NCBI RefSeq assembly: GCF_001700505.1
Contig: NZ_MAPV01000012.1
Span: forward strand, 18,392 to 60,737
Source of the DNA: Streptomyces mutomycini
Lineage (GTDB): Bacteria; Actinomycetota; Actinomycetes; Streptomycetales; Streptomycetaceae
Length of the DNA: 42,346 nt
Direction: 5' to 3'
Shown here one piece after another: positions 34,066 to 42,220 of the stretch. Numbering within the stretch: the stretch's first letter is position 1; every line of letters starts with the position of its first letter. Made by a program: the position numbers and the translations under genes. Below the pieces are notes generated by a model. That model did no database searches. It worked only from the letters and a program-made list of their open reading frames with translations, and had not been told where the DNA came from.

Positions 34066-34924
34066 CGGACGCCCGGGTGCGCTTTCCGCGGGCTGCCGGC
34101 ACCACCAGCGGTGTCCCCGTCTCGGGGTCCTCGATGACCTGGCACCGCATCCCGAAGACCTCCTCCACGAGCTGCGCGGTGACGACGTCGCCGGGCGCGC
34201 CCTCGGCGACGACCACCCCCTCGCGCATGGCGATCAGGTGGGTGGCGTACCGGGCGGCGTGATTGAGGTCGTGCAGGACGGCGACGAGGGTGCGGCCCTG
34301 TGTCTCGTGGAGTTCGGCGCAGAGGTCGAGCACGTCGATCTGGTGCTGGATGTCGAGATACGTCGTCGGCTCGTCGAGCAGCAGCAGCGGGGTCTGCTGG
34401 GCCAGGGCCATGGCGATCCAGACCCGCTGGCGCTGGCCGCCGGACAGCTCGTCGACGTAGCGGTCGGCCAGCTCGCCGACGCCGGTCGACTCCATGGACT
34501 CCTTCACGATCCGCTCGTCCTCGGGCGACCACTGGCGCAGCAGGCCCTGGTGGGGGTAGCGGCCGCGCGAGACGAGGTCGGCGACGGTGATCCCGTCGGG
34601 TGCTATGGAGGACTGCGGCAGCAGGCCCAGCGTCCTGGCGACCTTCTTCGCGGGCATCCGGTGGATGGACCGCCCGTCCAGCAGGACGTCTCCGGCGCTC
34701 GGCTTCAGCATCCGGGAGAGGGCGCGGAGCAGGGTCGACTTGCCGCAGGCGTTGGGGCCGACGACGACCGTGAAGGAGTTGTCGGGTATCTCGACCGAGA
34801 GGTTCTCCGCGATGATCCGCTGGTCGTAGCCGAGGGTCACGGAGTCCGCGGTGAGGCGCTGCATGGTCGTACTCCCGGAGTCTGTGGGTGTGGGCTGCGA
34901 GCTGTCCGGTGTGCCCGGCTTCAT
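34061..34924 (-). CDS. Iron-siderophore ABC transporter ATP-binding protein (FecE-like)
   Basis: A 287-aa ATPase that energises siderophore import at the inner membrane face. Walker A is GPNACGKS (56-63), the signature LSGGQRQRVW, Walker B LLLLDEPTTYLDI, and the H-loop HDLNHAARYATH; the family-typical LGLLPQSS and VSRGRYPHQ are present. The ATG at 34924 overlaps the permease stop (ATGA). The first ~24 residues are a Pro/Ser/Thr-rich extension. It is the last gene of a three-gene permease-permease-ATPase operon. Confidence 0.95.
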   Translation of the reverse strand: MKPGTPDSSQPTPTDSGSTTMQRLTADSVTLGYDQRIIAENLSVEIPDNSFTVVVGPNACGKSTLLRALSRMLKPSAGDVLLDGRSIHRMPAKKVARTLGLLPQSSIAPDGITVADLVSRGRYPHQGLLRQWSPEDERIVKESMESTGVGELADRYVDELSGGQRQRVWIAMALAQQTPLLLLDEPTTYLDIQHQIDVLDLCAELHETQGRTLVAVLHDLNHAARYATHLIAMREGVVVAEGAPGDVVTAQLVEEVFGMRCQVIEDPETGTPLVVPAARGKRTRASV

Positions 34925-35979
34925 ATGCGTCCTGCCCTGCGCTCGGACACGAGGAGCCACAGCAGGTAGCAGCCGCCGAGTACACCGGTGACGACGCCCA
35001 CGGGGAGCTGGCGGTCCCCGAAGGCGTTCATGGCGGTCCAGTCGGCGACGAGCAGCAGGGCGGCGCCCGTGGCGGCCGCGGCCGCCAGGTTCGGGCCGGA
35101 CGCGCGGGTGAGGCGGCGGGCGACCTGCGGGGCGCTGAGCGAGACGAAGACGATGGGCCCGGCGGCGGCTGTCGCGACGGCGACGAGCAGCACGGCGCAG
35201 CTCAGGAGGACGAGGCGGGTGCGTTCCACCCGTACGCCCAGGGCGTGTGCGGCGTCGTCGCCCATCTCGATCATGCGCAGCGCCCGCCCGTGGCCGAGGA
35301 CCAGGGGGATCAGGACACAGCAGACGGCGAGCAGCGGCCAGACCTGGGCCCAGTCCCGGCCGTCCAGCGAGCCGGTCATCCAGACGACGGCACGGGTGGC
35401 GTCGACGAGGTTGGCCTTGGTGATCAGGTAATGCGTGGTGGCGGTGAGCATCGCGGCGGCGCCGATGCCGACGAGGACCAGCCGGTAGCCGTGCACCCCG
35501 CGCTTCCAGGCCAGCAGGTAGACGGCGGCGCCCGTGAGCAGACCGCCGACGACGGCGCCCGCCGCGACCTCGGTGGGTCCGCCGTGGAAGAGCACGATCA
35601 CGATGAGCGCGCCGACCGCGGAGCCCTGGCCGAAGCCGAGGACGTCGGGGCTTCCGAGCGGGTTGCGGGAGACGCTCTGGAAGACGGCGCCTCCGACACC
35701 GAGCGCGGCGCCGACGAGGAGCCCCACCAGGACCCTGGGCAGCCGCAGTTCGGTGACGATGAACTCCTGCTGGAAGGTTCCGTCACCGAACAGCGTGCTG
35801 ACGACCTGGCCGGGGGACATGGCGTAGTCGCCGCTGCCGATCAGCACCACGGCGGCGAAGACCGCCGCCGCGACCAGCAGCACGATCACTGCGGACGCCC
35901 GCGCGTCCACGCGGAAGGAGAGCCCGCCTGCCGTCCGCACGGCGCGGACCGTCCTCGTGGTGTCCTGCGCGGCCTTCAC
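34921..35979 (-). CDS. FecCD-family siderophore permease (second)
   Basis: A 352-aa integral membrane permease of the BtuC/FecCD family with about ten helices. The signatures RLPRVLVGLLVGAALGVGGAVFQ split by the family glycine pattern, the NPLGSPDVLG motif, and the EAA-like loop GDDAAHALGVRVERTR are clear. The GTG at 35979 overlaps the first permease stop (GTGA). It should form the heterodimeric membrane pore with the neighbouring permease. The ORF remains open far upstream, but that part is a shadow of the first permease. Confidence 0.93.
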   Translation of the reverse strand: MKAAQDTTRTVRAVRTAGGLSFRVDARASAVIVLLVAAAVFAAVVLIGSGDYAMSPGQVVSTLFGDGTFQQEFIVTELRLPRVLVGLLVGAALGVGGAVFQSVSRNPLGSPDVLGFGQGSAVGALIVIVLFHGGPTEVAAGAVVGGLLTGAAVYLLAWKRGVHGYRLVLVGIGAAAMLTATTHYLITKANLVDATRAVVWMTGSLDGRDWAQVWPLLAVCCVLIPLVLGHGRALRMIEMGDDAAHALGVRVERTRLVLLSCAVLLVAVATAAAGPIVFVSLSAPQVARRLTRASGPNLAAAAATGAALLLVADWTAMNAFGDRQLPVGVVTGVLGGCYLLWLLVSERRAGRI

Positions 35980-37037
35980 AGCTGGGCCATCCTCTTGCGG
36001 CGTACGAGGTGGATGAAGACGGGCCCGCCCAGCAGCGCCGTGACGATGCCGACCTGCAGCTCGGAGGGGCGTGCGACGACCCTGCCCACCACATCGGCGC
36101 CGAGCAGCAGCACGGGTGCGAGCACGGCCGCGTAGGGCAGGATCCACCTCATGTCCGGGCCGGTGATGGTGCGGACCAGGTGCGGGATCATCAGCCCGAT
36201 GAAGACGATCGGCCCGCAGGCGGCGGTCGCCGCCCCGCAGAGCAGGGTGACGGCCACCATCGCGAGGACGCGGGTACGGGTCAGATGCGCGCCGAGCGCC
36301 CTGGCCGTGTCGTCGCCCATCTCCAGCGCGTTGAGCGGCCGGGCGATGAGCAGGGACAGCACGACGCCGAGCGCGATGAACGGCCACACCTTGCCGACCG
36401 TCTCCGTGTTCGCGGAGGCCAGCGACCCGACGGTCCAAAACCTCAGCCGGTCCAGCGCCGCCGCGTCGAGGAGCTGTACGGCGTTGACGTAGCCGAAGAG
36501 CGCCGCGGTGACCGCCGTGCCGGCGAGCGCCAGCCGTACGGGGTTCGCGGACCGGCTGCCGCCGAGCAGGTAGACGGCGACGGACACGATCGCGGCGCCG
36601 CCGAACGCGAACCAGACGTACCCGGTCAGCGAGGTGACGCCGAGGAAGGTGATGGCCGAGACGACGGCCGCCGCGGCGCCCGCATTGACACCCAGCAGGC
36701 CGGGCTCGGCGAGCGGGTTCCGGGTCAGCGCCTGCATCACCGCGCCGGCCAGCCCCAGCGCCGCCCCGACGATCAGCCCCAGAACGGTGCGCGGAACCCG
36801 CACATCCCGTACGAGGACATCGCCGCCGGTGCCCGAGTAGTGGAACAGGCCGTGCCACACCTCGGAGAACGGCAGGGCCTTGGCACCGATCGCGATACTC
36901 GCGAGGCACACCAGCGCCAGCACCGCCACGGCGGCCAGGAGGCCCGCGGCCCGTACCGCGTGGCGCCCGGCACGCCGGCCGGTGTCCGGCGTGGCCGGGC
37001 GGCCGGAATTCGATTCGGGGGGACTCTCTACCAACAC
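35976..37037 (-). CDS. FecCD-family siderophore permease (first)
   Basis: A 353-aa BtuC/FecCD permease and first gene of the operon. Family motifs are RVPRTVLGLIVGAALGLAGA, NPLAEPGLLGVNAGAA and GDDTARALGAHLTRTR, with GPIVFIGLMIPHLVR in the later helices. The GTG at 37037 has no Shine-Dalgarno but lies 6 nt after a TAACCT hexamer, implying a leaderless transcript. An iron box overlaps this promoter. No substrate-binding lipoprotein is encoded nearby, so one must be supplied from elsewhere (inference). Confidence 0.93.
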   Translation of the reverse strand: MLVESPPESNSGRPATPDTGRRAGRHAVRAAGLLAAVAVLALVCLASIAIGAKALPFSEVWHGLFHYSGTGGDVLVRDVRVPRTVLGLIVGAALGLAGAVMQALTRNPLAEPGLLGVNAGAAAAVVSAITFLGVTSLTGYVWFAFGGAAIVSVAVYLLGGSRSANPVRLALAGTAVTAALFGYVNAVQLLDAAALDRLRFWTVGSLASANTETVGKVWPFIALGVVLSLLIARPLNALEMGDDTARALGAHLTRTRVLAMVAVTLLCGAATAACGPIVFIGLMIPHLVRTITGPDMRWILPYAAVLAPVLLLGADVVGRVVARPSELQVGIVTALLGGPVFIHLVRRKRMAQL

Positions 37038-37041
37038 CTGG

Positions 37042-37071
37042 TTAGGTTAGCCTGTCCTGCTGTTGGATCAA
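37042..37071 (-). promoter_or_regulatory. Iron box over a leaderless promoter of the siderophore permease operon
   Basis: TTAGGTTAGCCTGTCCTGC (37042-37060) agrees at 14 of 19 positions with the actinobacterial DmdR/IdeR iron-box consensus TTAGGTTAGGCTCACCTAA as I recall it. On the minus strand TTGATC (37066-37071), 16 bp, and TAACCT (37044-37049) form a good -35/-10 pair. Transcription should start at or within a base or two of the GTG at 37037. Bound repressor would cover the -10 region. Confidence 0.75.
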
Positions 37072-37128
37072 CGCCCGTGTTCCCCACCGCCCGGGGCCGG
37101 CTCCTCGTACCGCGCCCGGTCCGGCTTC

Positions 37129-38157
37129 CTACAGAGCCAGGGAGGCCACGGCCTTGTCCGCGTCCAGCCCGCACACACCCTGACCGGCGTGCGTCCACGC
37201 CGCCCCGCACAGGGCCCGCAGTCCGTCGATCCCGTCGCCCTCGCCGTCCAGTACGAGTGCGTCCCCGCGCACCGCGGCCGTCCAGCCGCCGCAGCGGAAT
37301 CCGCCGCCCTCCTCGGACACCTCGGGCTGTCCGGTGAGCAGCCCCCGCAGGTCCCGGTCCACATAGGTCGGGCGGTGCTCGGGTCGGGCCGCGATCAGCT
37401 GCGCCGCGTCGGTCACCCCGGTGAGGACGAGCAGCGAGTCGACCCCGCCGTTGAACGCGCCCTCGATGTCCGTGTCCAGCCGGTCCCCGACGACCAGCGG
37501 CCGCTCCGCCCCGGTCCGCAGCACGGTCTCACGGTGCATCGGCGGCAGCGGCTTGCCCGCGACCTGCGGCTCGGCACCCGTCGCGATCCGTACGACTTCC
37601 ACCGCCGCGCCGTTGCCCGGAGCGATCCCACGGGCGCCCGGAATCGTCAGGTCCGTGTTGGACGCGAACCACTCGGCGCCGCGCGAGATCGCGTACGCCG
37701 CCTCGGCGAACCGGCCCCACGCGAGATCGGGCCCGCCGAACCCCTGGGCCACGGCGACCGGACCGTCGTCCGCCGACTCCACCGGCACCAGCCCGCGCTC
37801 GCGCAGCGCGACCCGCAGCCCTTCGCCTCCGACCACGAGCACCCTTGCCCCGGACGGCAGCTGATCGGCCATCAGCCGGGCCACCGCCTGCGCCGACGTG
37901 ATCACATCAGCGGGTTCGGCCGGCACCCCGAGCTCCGTCAGGTGCTCCGCCACGGCGTCCGGCGTCCGCAGCGCGTTGTTCGTCACATACGCCAGGTGCA
38001 TACCGCCCGCGCGTGCACTGCCCAGCGACTCGACGGCGTGGACGATGGCATGCCCGCCCGCGTACACCACCCCGTCGAGGTCGAGCAGGGCCGTGTCGTA
38101 CGCCTCGCTCAGCGCGACGCTGCTCCCGAGCGGCCGGAACGTGTGCTGATGACTCAT
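37129..38157 (-). CDS. HAD-superfamily hydrolase, NagD-type
   Basis: A 342-aa HAD-IIA phosphatase. Motif I is LLDLDGVVYAGG with both nucleophile Asp residues, motif II lies near YVTNNALRTP, and motif IV is VGDRLDTDIEGA. The lysine motif is in AGKPLPPMH. Homologues dephosphorylate small phosphates such as nitrophenyl phosphate or sugar phosphates; the physiological substrate is unknown. The C-terminal ~90 residues (from about 255) extend beyond the usual NagD core. The ATG at 38157 has GAGGAG about 9 nt upstream. Confidence 0.9.
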   Translation of the reverse strand: MSHQHTFRPLGSSVALSEAYDTALLDLDGVVYAGGHAIVHAVESLGSARAGGMHLAYVTNNALRTPDAVAEHLTELGVPAEPADVITSAQAVARLMADQLPSGARVLVVGGEGLRVALRERGLVPVESADDGPVAVAQGFGGPDLAWGRFAEAAYAISRGAEWFASNTDLTIPGARGIAPGNGAAVEVVRIATGAEPQVAGKPLPPMHRETVLRTGAERPLVVGDRLDTDIEGAFNGGVDSLLVLTGVTDAAQLIAARPEHRPTYVDRDLRGLLTGQPEVSEEGGGFRCGGWTAAVRGDALVLDGEGDGIDGLRALCGAAWTHAGQGVCGLDADKAVASLAL

Positions 38158-38229
38158 ATGCCTGTGCTCCTCTTTCCATGCCTCTCCCCCGATCATCGCC
38201 CATCACGGGAGCGCACTTACCATGCACGG

Positions 38230-39510
38230 ATGAACACATCCGGGCCCGCCTCCGGTCAGGGACTGCGGCTGATCCCCTTCCGCGGGCTGCGATACGTCCC
38301 CGAACGGGTCGGCAGCCTGGCGGCGGTGACCTCACCTCCGTACGACGTCGTCGTCCGGCCCGACGGCCTCCACCACCTGGAGTCAGCGGACCCGCACAAC
38401 ATCGTGCGGCTGATCCTCCCGCAGGCCGGCACGGCCACCGCACGCCACCGGCAGGCCGCCGACACTCTCAAGCGCTGGCTCGCGGAGGGTGTCCTCGCCC
38501 CGGACCCGGTGCCCTCGCTCTACGTGTACGAGCAGCGGGCCTGCGGCGTCCTGCAACGCGGTGTGATCGGGGCACTCGCGCTCTCCCCCGCGCAGGAGGG
38601 TGTCGTGCTCCCGCACGAGGACGTCATGGCCGACGTCGTCGAGGACCGCGCCGATCTGATGCGCACCGCGGCCGCCCACCTCGAACCCCTGCTCCTCAGC
38701 TACGCGGGGGACGGCGGGCCGAGCGGAGCGACGGCCGTGATCGAACGCGTGGTGAAGCGGATCCCGCTGCTGACCACGAAGACCGAGGACGGTTTCAGCC
38801 ATCGTCTCTGGGCCCTCACCGATCCCGCGGAGCAGGCGGAGGTCGAGTCCGACCTGTCCCACCGCCAGGCGCTGATCGCCGACGGCCACCACCGCTGGGC
38901 CACCTACCTCCGGCTCCAGAAGGAGCAGTCCTCCCCCGGGCCCTGGGACTTCGGTCTCGTCCTGCTCGTCGACACCACCCGCTATCCACTGCGGGTCCGC
39001 GCCATCCACCGGCTGCTGCACCGCCTCCCGGTCGGCGATGCGCTCCGTGCCCTCGACGGCCGCTTCCGCGTACGCCCCGTCGACGGTCCGCTGCCCCGGG
39101 CACTCGACGTCCTCGCGGAGGCCGCCGCGGAGGGCAATGCCTTCCTTCTCGCGGGCGACGGCCGATTCCATCTCGTCGACCGGCCGGACGAGCAGCTGCT
39201 GGCCCGCACGGTCCGTGCCGACCGGCCGGCCGCCTGGCGCTCGCTCGACGCGACCGTGCTGCACTCCACGCTCCTCGACGACGTGTGGCGGATTCCCGAC
39301 GCCCCGGAGCACATCGCCTACATCCACGACTCGGCGGCGGTGGTCGAACAGGCGGAGCGGCACGACGCCACCGCGGTGCTGATGCATCCGGTGAGCGAGG
39401 ACGTCGTACGGGATCTCGCCAGGCAGGGCGTCACGATGCCCCGTAAGTCGACCTCGTTCGGCCCGAAACCGGCCACGGGGCTGGTCCTGCGCAGTCTCGG
39501 CACCGGCTGA
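38230..39510 (+). CDS. DUF1015 family protein
   Basis: A 426-aa protein of a widespread uncharacterised family. Recognisable features are the N-terminal LIPFRGLRYVPERVG, SPPYDVV, the region ADGHHRWATYLRL, and VLMHPVSEDVVRDLARQGVTMPRKSTSFGPKP at the C-terminus, given here as its key residues Pro-Arg-Lys-Ser-Thr. No function is established. TACCAT (38218-38223) lies 6 nt before the ATG with no ribosome binding site, suggesting a leaderless mRNA. A 3-codon frame (ATG at 38222) ending in the start ATG also exists. It diverges from the HAD gene. Confidence 0.88.
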   Translation: MNTSGPASGQGLRLIPFRGLRYVPERVGSLAAVTSPPYDVVVRPDGLHHLESADPHNIVRLILPQAGTATARHRQAADTLKRWLAEGVLAPDPVPSLYVYEQRACGVLQRGVIGALALSPAQEGVVLPHEDVMADVVEDRADLMRTAAAHLEPLLLSYAGDGGPSGATAVIERVVKRIPLLTTKTEDGFSHRLWALTDPAEQAEVESDLSHRQALIADGHHRWATYLRLQKEQSSPGPWDFGLVLLVDTTRYPLRVRAIHRLLHRLPVGDALRALDGRFRVRPVDGPLPRALDVLAEAAAEGNAFLLAGDGRFHLVDRPDEQLLARTVRADRPAAWRSLDATVLHSTLLDDVWRIPDAPEHIAYIHDSAAVVEQAERHDATAVLMHPVSEDVVRDLARQGVTMPRKSTSFGPKPATGLVLRSLGTG

Positions 39511-39598
39511 GACGGGGCCGGGCCCGGGGCGATCGGTGATCGGCCGTTCGGCGCTTCGGCCCTCCGGCCGTAGCGGCTTGCCGGACCCGGGAACGCAA

Positions 39599-39630
39599 AA
39601 AGGGCGGCACCCCCGGGGGTGCCGCCCTTT
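39599..39630. terminator. Bidirectional terminator between DUF1015 and TPR-like genes
   Basis: AAAGGGCGGCACCCCC (39599-39614) is followed immediately by its perfect inverted copy (39615-39630), giving a 16-bp stem flanked by A-rich sequence to the left and TTT to the right. It serves both converging genes. Confidence 0.92.
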
Positions 39631-39653
39631 CCGTGACCGTGCTTCAGCGGCGG

Positions 39654-41975
39654 TCAGGCCTTCGCGGGTCCATCGACGTCGTCGTCCTGCTCGTCGACTT
39701 CCTGCTCGTCCTGGCCGTCGTCCTGGCCGTCGTCCTGGTCGTCATCGTCCAGGCCGTCCGCGTCATCGGCTTCGGCGACGACCGCTGTGTCGTCGATCGC
39801 GGCCGTCGGGGCGGGCTGCTCGTCGTCATCGCCGAGCGCGTCGACGAAGTCCACACCGTCAAGTTCGGCCAGCCGGTCGGACGCGTCGGTCGCCCCGTCC
39901 TTGTCGGCCTCCAGGGCCTTCCCGAACCACTCACGGGCCTCGTCCTCGCGGCCGGCTTCCAGGAGTGCGTCGGCATAGGCGTAACGCAGGCGCGGCGTCC
40001 ACGAGTGGACGGCGTTGGAAGCGAGCTCAGGCCCCTGCAGCGTGACGATGGCAGCGTCGATCTGCCCCATGTCCCTGCGGGCTCCGGCGGCGACCAGGCG
40101 CATCTCGACCTGTCCGGCCTTGTCCAGCTTCTGCACCTCGGGCTCGCCGGCCATGTCCATGGCGCGCTCGGGGCGTCCGAGTCCACGCTCGCAGTCGGCC
40201 ATGACGGGCCACAGCTCGACGGAACCGGTCATCCGACGGGACGCCCGGAACTCGGCCAGGGCCTCGGCGTACTTCTGCGTCGCGTACGCCGCGAAGCCGG
40301 CGGCTTCACGCACCGCAGCGACGCGTGACGCCAGACGCAGGGCGATACGGGAGTACGCGTACGCCTGCTCGGGGTCCTCGTCGATCAGACGGGCGACCAT
40401 GACGAGGTTCCGTGCAACGTCCTCGGCAAGGGTCTTCGGCAGGCTCATCAGCTCCTGACGGACATCCTTGTCGATCTCGTGACCGGTGACGTCGTCCGGG
40501 ATCGGAAGCCGCTTGATCGGCTCACGGTCCCGGTCCTCGCGGCCCTGGTAGCCACCACGGTCGTCCCGGCCGCGGAATCCGCCACGGTCGTCACGACGGT
40601 CGTTGTCACGACGCGGCGCACGGTCACGGTCGCCACCGCGGCTGTCGTCGCGACGGAAGCCGCCACCGCCGGTGCTGCCACCGCGGTTGTCGTCACGACG
40701 GAAGCCGCCGCCGGTGCTGCCGCCTCGGCTGTCGTCGCGGCGCGGAGCGCGGTCGTCGCGGCGCTCGAAGCCGCCACCGCTGGGCCGGCCACCACGGTCA
40801 TCGCGCTGCTGGCCACCGCGGTATCCACCACGGTCGTCATCACGGCGCGGAGCACGGTCGTCACGACGGAAGCTGCTCGGCCGGTCGTCGTCACGGCGCG
40901 GACCGCGATCGTCGCGACGGAAGCCGCCGCTGGAACCGCCACCACGGCTGTCGTCGCGACGGAAGCCGCCACCGCCGGTGCTGCCGCCTCGGCTGTCGTC
41001 ACGACGGAATCCGCCGCCGCCGGTGCTGCCGCCTCGGCTGTCGTCGCGGCGCGGAGCGCGGTCGTCGCGGCGCGGAGCGCGGTCGTCGCGGCGCTCGAAG
41101 CCGCCACCGCTGGGTCGGCCACCACGGTCATCGCGCTGCTGGCCACCGCGGTATCCACCACGGTCGTCATCACGGCGCGGGGCGCGGTCATCGCGACGGA
41201 ACCCGCCACCGGTGCCACCGCCACGGTTGTCGTCACGACGGAACCCGCCGCCGGTGCTGCCGCCTCGGTTGTCGTCGCGGCGCGGAGCGCGGTCGTCGCG
41301 GCGCTCGAATCCGCCACCGGCGGGCCGGCCACCACGGTCATCGCGCTGCTGGCCACCGCGGTATCCACCACGGTCGTCATCACGGCGCGGGGCGCGGTCG
41401 TCACGACGGAACCCGCCACCGGTGCCACCACCACGGTTGTCATCACGACGGAAGCCACCGCCGGAACCACCACCACGGTTGTCGTCACGGCGCGGAGCAC
41501 GGTCATCGCGACGCTCGAAACCACCACCGGCGGGCCGACCGCCACGGTTGTCGTCACGACGGAACCCGCCGCCGGTGCTGCCGCCTCGGTTGTCGTCACG
41601 GCGCGGAGCGCGGTCGTCGCGGCGCTCGAATCCGCCACCGGCGGGCCGGCCACCACGGTCATCGCGCTGCTGGCCACCGCGGTATCCACCACGGTCGTCA
41701 TCACGGCGCGGAGCACGGTCGTCACGACGGAACCCGCCACCGGTGCCACCACCACGGTTGTCATCACGACGGAAGCCACCGCCGGAACCACCACCACGGT
41801 TGTCGTCACGGCGCGGAGCACGGTCATCGCGACGGAAGCCACCGCTGGGGCGGTCGTTGTCGCGTCGAGGTGCGGACGAACGGTCGTCACGGCCACCTCG
41901 GAAGCCGCCCCTGTCACCGCCGTCCCGGCGACGCGGCTCGCGCTCCGGACGGTCGTCGGAAGAGTTGGTGGACAT
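39654..41975 (-). CDS. TPR-like protein with large Arg-Asp-Gly repeat domain
   Basis: A 773-aa protein in three parts. Residues 1-486 are low-complexity, built of units starting RRDD and ending GGGF, including four copies of a cassette with RGGYRGGQQRDDRGGRP. Two successive 107-residue super-repeats cover 48-261. Residues about 487-715 are helical and TPR-like (ARNLVMVARLIDEDPEQAYA, YAYADALLEAGREDEAREWF). The last ~55 residues are strongly acidic (DDDDQDDGQDDGQDEQ). The basic repeat suggests RNA binding or condensate formation (inference); it lies directly after an rRNA operon. The ATG at 41975 has AGGAG about 8 nt upstream. Confidence 0.88.
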   Translation of the reverse strand: MSTNSSDDRPEREPRRRDGGDRGGFRGGRDDRSSAPRRDNDRPSGGFRRDDRAPRRDDNRGGGSGGGFRRDDNRGGGTGGGFRRDDRAPRRDDDRGGYRGGQQRDDRGGRPAGGGFERRDDRAPRRDDNRGGSTGGGFRRDDNRGGRPAGGGFERRDDRAPRRDDNRGGGSGGGFRRDDNRGGGTGGGFRRDDRAPRRDDDRGGYRGGQQRDDRGGRPAGGGFERRDDRAPRRDDNRGGSTGGGFRRDDNRGGGTGGGFRRDDRAPRRDDDRGGYRGGQQRDDRGGRPSGGGFERRDDRAPRRDDRAPRRDDSRGGSTGGGGFRRDDSRGGSTGGGGFRRDDSRGGGSSGGFRRDDRGPRRDDDRPSSFRRDDRAPRRDDDRGGYRGGQQRDDRGGRPSGGGFERRDDRAPRRDDSRGGSTGGGFRRDDNRGGSTGGGGFRRDDSRGGDRDRAPRRDNDRRDDRGGFRGRDDRGGYQGREDRDREPIKRLPIPDDVTGHEIDKDVRQELMSLPKTLAEDVARNLVMVARLIDEDPEQAYAYSRIALRLASRVAAVREAAGFAAYATQKYAEALAEFRASRRMTGSVELWPVMADCERGLGRPERAMDMAGEPEVQKLDKAGQVEMRLVAAGARRDMGQIDAAIVTLQGPELASNAVHSWTPRLRYAYADALLEAGREDEAREWFGKALEADKDGATDASDRLAELDGVDFVDALGDDDEQPAPTAAIDDTAVVAEADDADGLDDDDQDDGQDDGQDEQEVDEQDDDVDGPAKA
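40518..41834 (-). repeat. Coding repeat array with 321-bp period
   Basis: This is the DNA of the RRDD/GGGF repeat region. Copies at 41514-41834 and 41193-41513 (321 bp, 107 codons) are nearly identical, and partial copies continue to 40518. For example the same 10-mer GCCGGTGCTG falls at 41250 and 41571. Because the repeats are in frame, length variation between strains would not break the gene. Confidence 0.9.
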
Positions 41976-42049
41976 GGGGGTGACTCCTGTCATCGGGTAC
42001 CACAGACATTCTCGCGCAGCCGACCATCCGACGCGCTTCGGAAAAACAA

Positions 42050-42093
42050 AAGGGCCCTCGGCCCCAGCATGAACGCTGGGACCAAGGGCCCTT
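42050..42093 (-). terminator. rRNA operon terminator
   Basis: AAGGGCCCTCGGCCCCAGC (42050-42068) pairs with 42075-42093 across a 6-nt loop, with a few mismatches. On the minus strand it is followed by TTGTTTTTCC. It lies 9 nt past the 5S rRNA and is a standard intrinsic terminator. Confidence 0.92.
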
Positions 42094-42101
42094 GAAAGAT
42101 T

Positions 42102-42220
42102 GTTCGGCGGCGTCCTACTCTCCCACAGGGTCCCCCCTGCAGTACCATCGGCGCTGAAAGGCTTAGCTTCCGGGTTCGGAATGTAACCGGGCGTTTCCCT
42201 AACGCAATGACCACCGAAAC
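42102..42220 (-). rRNA. rrf: 5S ribosomal RNA
   Basis: About 119 nt on the minus strand, beginning GTTTCGGTGGTCATTGCG and ending in GGACGCCGCCGAAC. The terminal stem (TTCGGTGG with CCGCCGAA) and the internal CCCGGTTACATTCCGAACC loop region typical of actinobacterial 5S are visible. The exact ends may shift by one or two nucleotides. It is the last gene of an rRNA operon whose 23S gene lies outside the window. Confidence 0.96.

Noticed and set aside
35980..36909. Upstream extension of the second FecCD permease
   Set aside because: It is a shadow frame of the first permease; the GTG at 35979 gives the canonical family start and a 4-nt overlap.
38222..38233. Three-codon minicistron before the DUF1015 gene
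   Set aside because: It has GGGAG about 10 nt upstream, but the TACCAT hexamer 6 nt before the main ATG fits a leaderless start better; not listed as a gene.
40518..41834. Possible CRISPR-like or non-coding repeat array
   Set aside because: The repeats are in frame with a minus-strand gene that has a good ribosome binding site, a TPR-like domain and an acidic tail; units are of variable length with no unique spacers.
40479..42095. Long plus-strand and alternative minus-strand open frames (489-538 codons) over the repeat gene
   Set aside because: They are Thr/Val/Ala- or Pro/Arg/Ser-only shadow frames caused by the GC-rich repeat, without a ribosome binding site or any domain.
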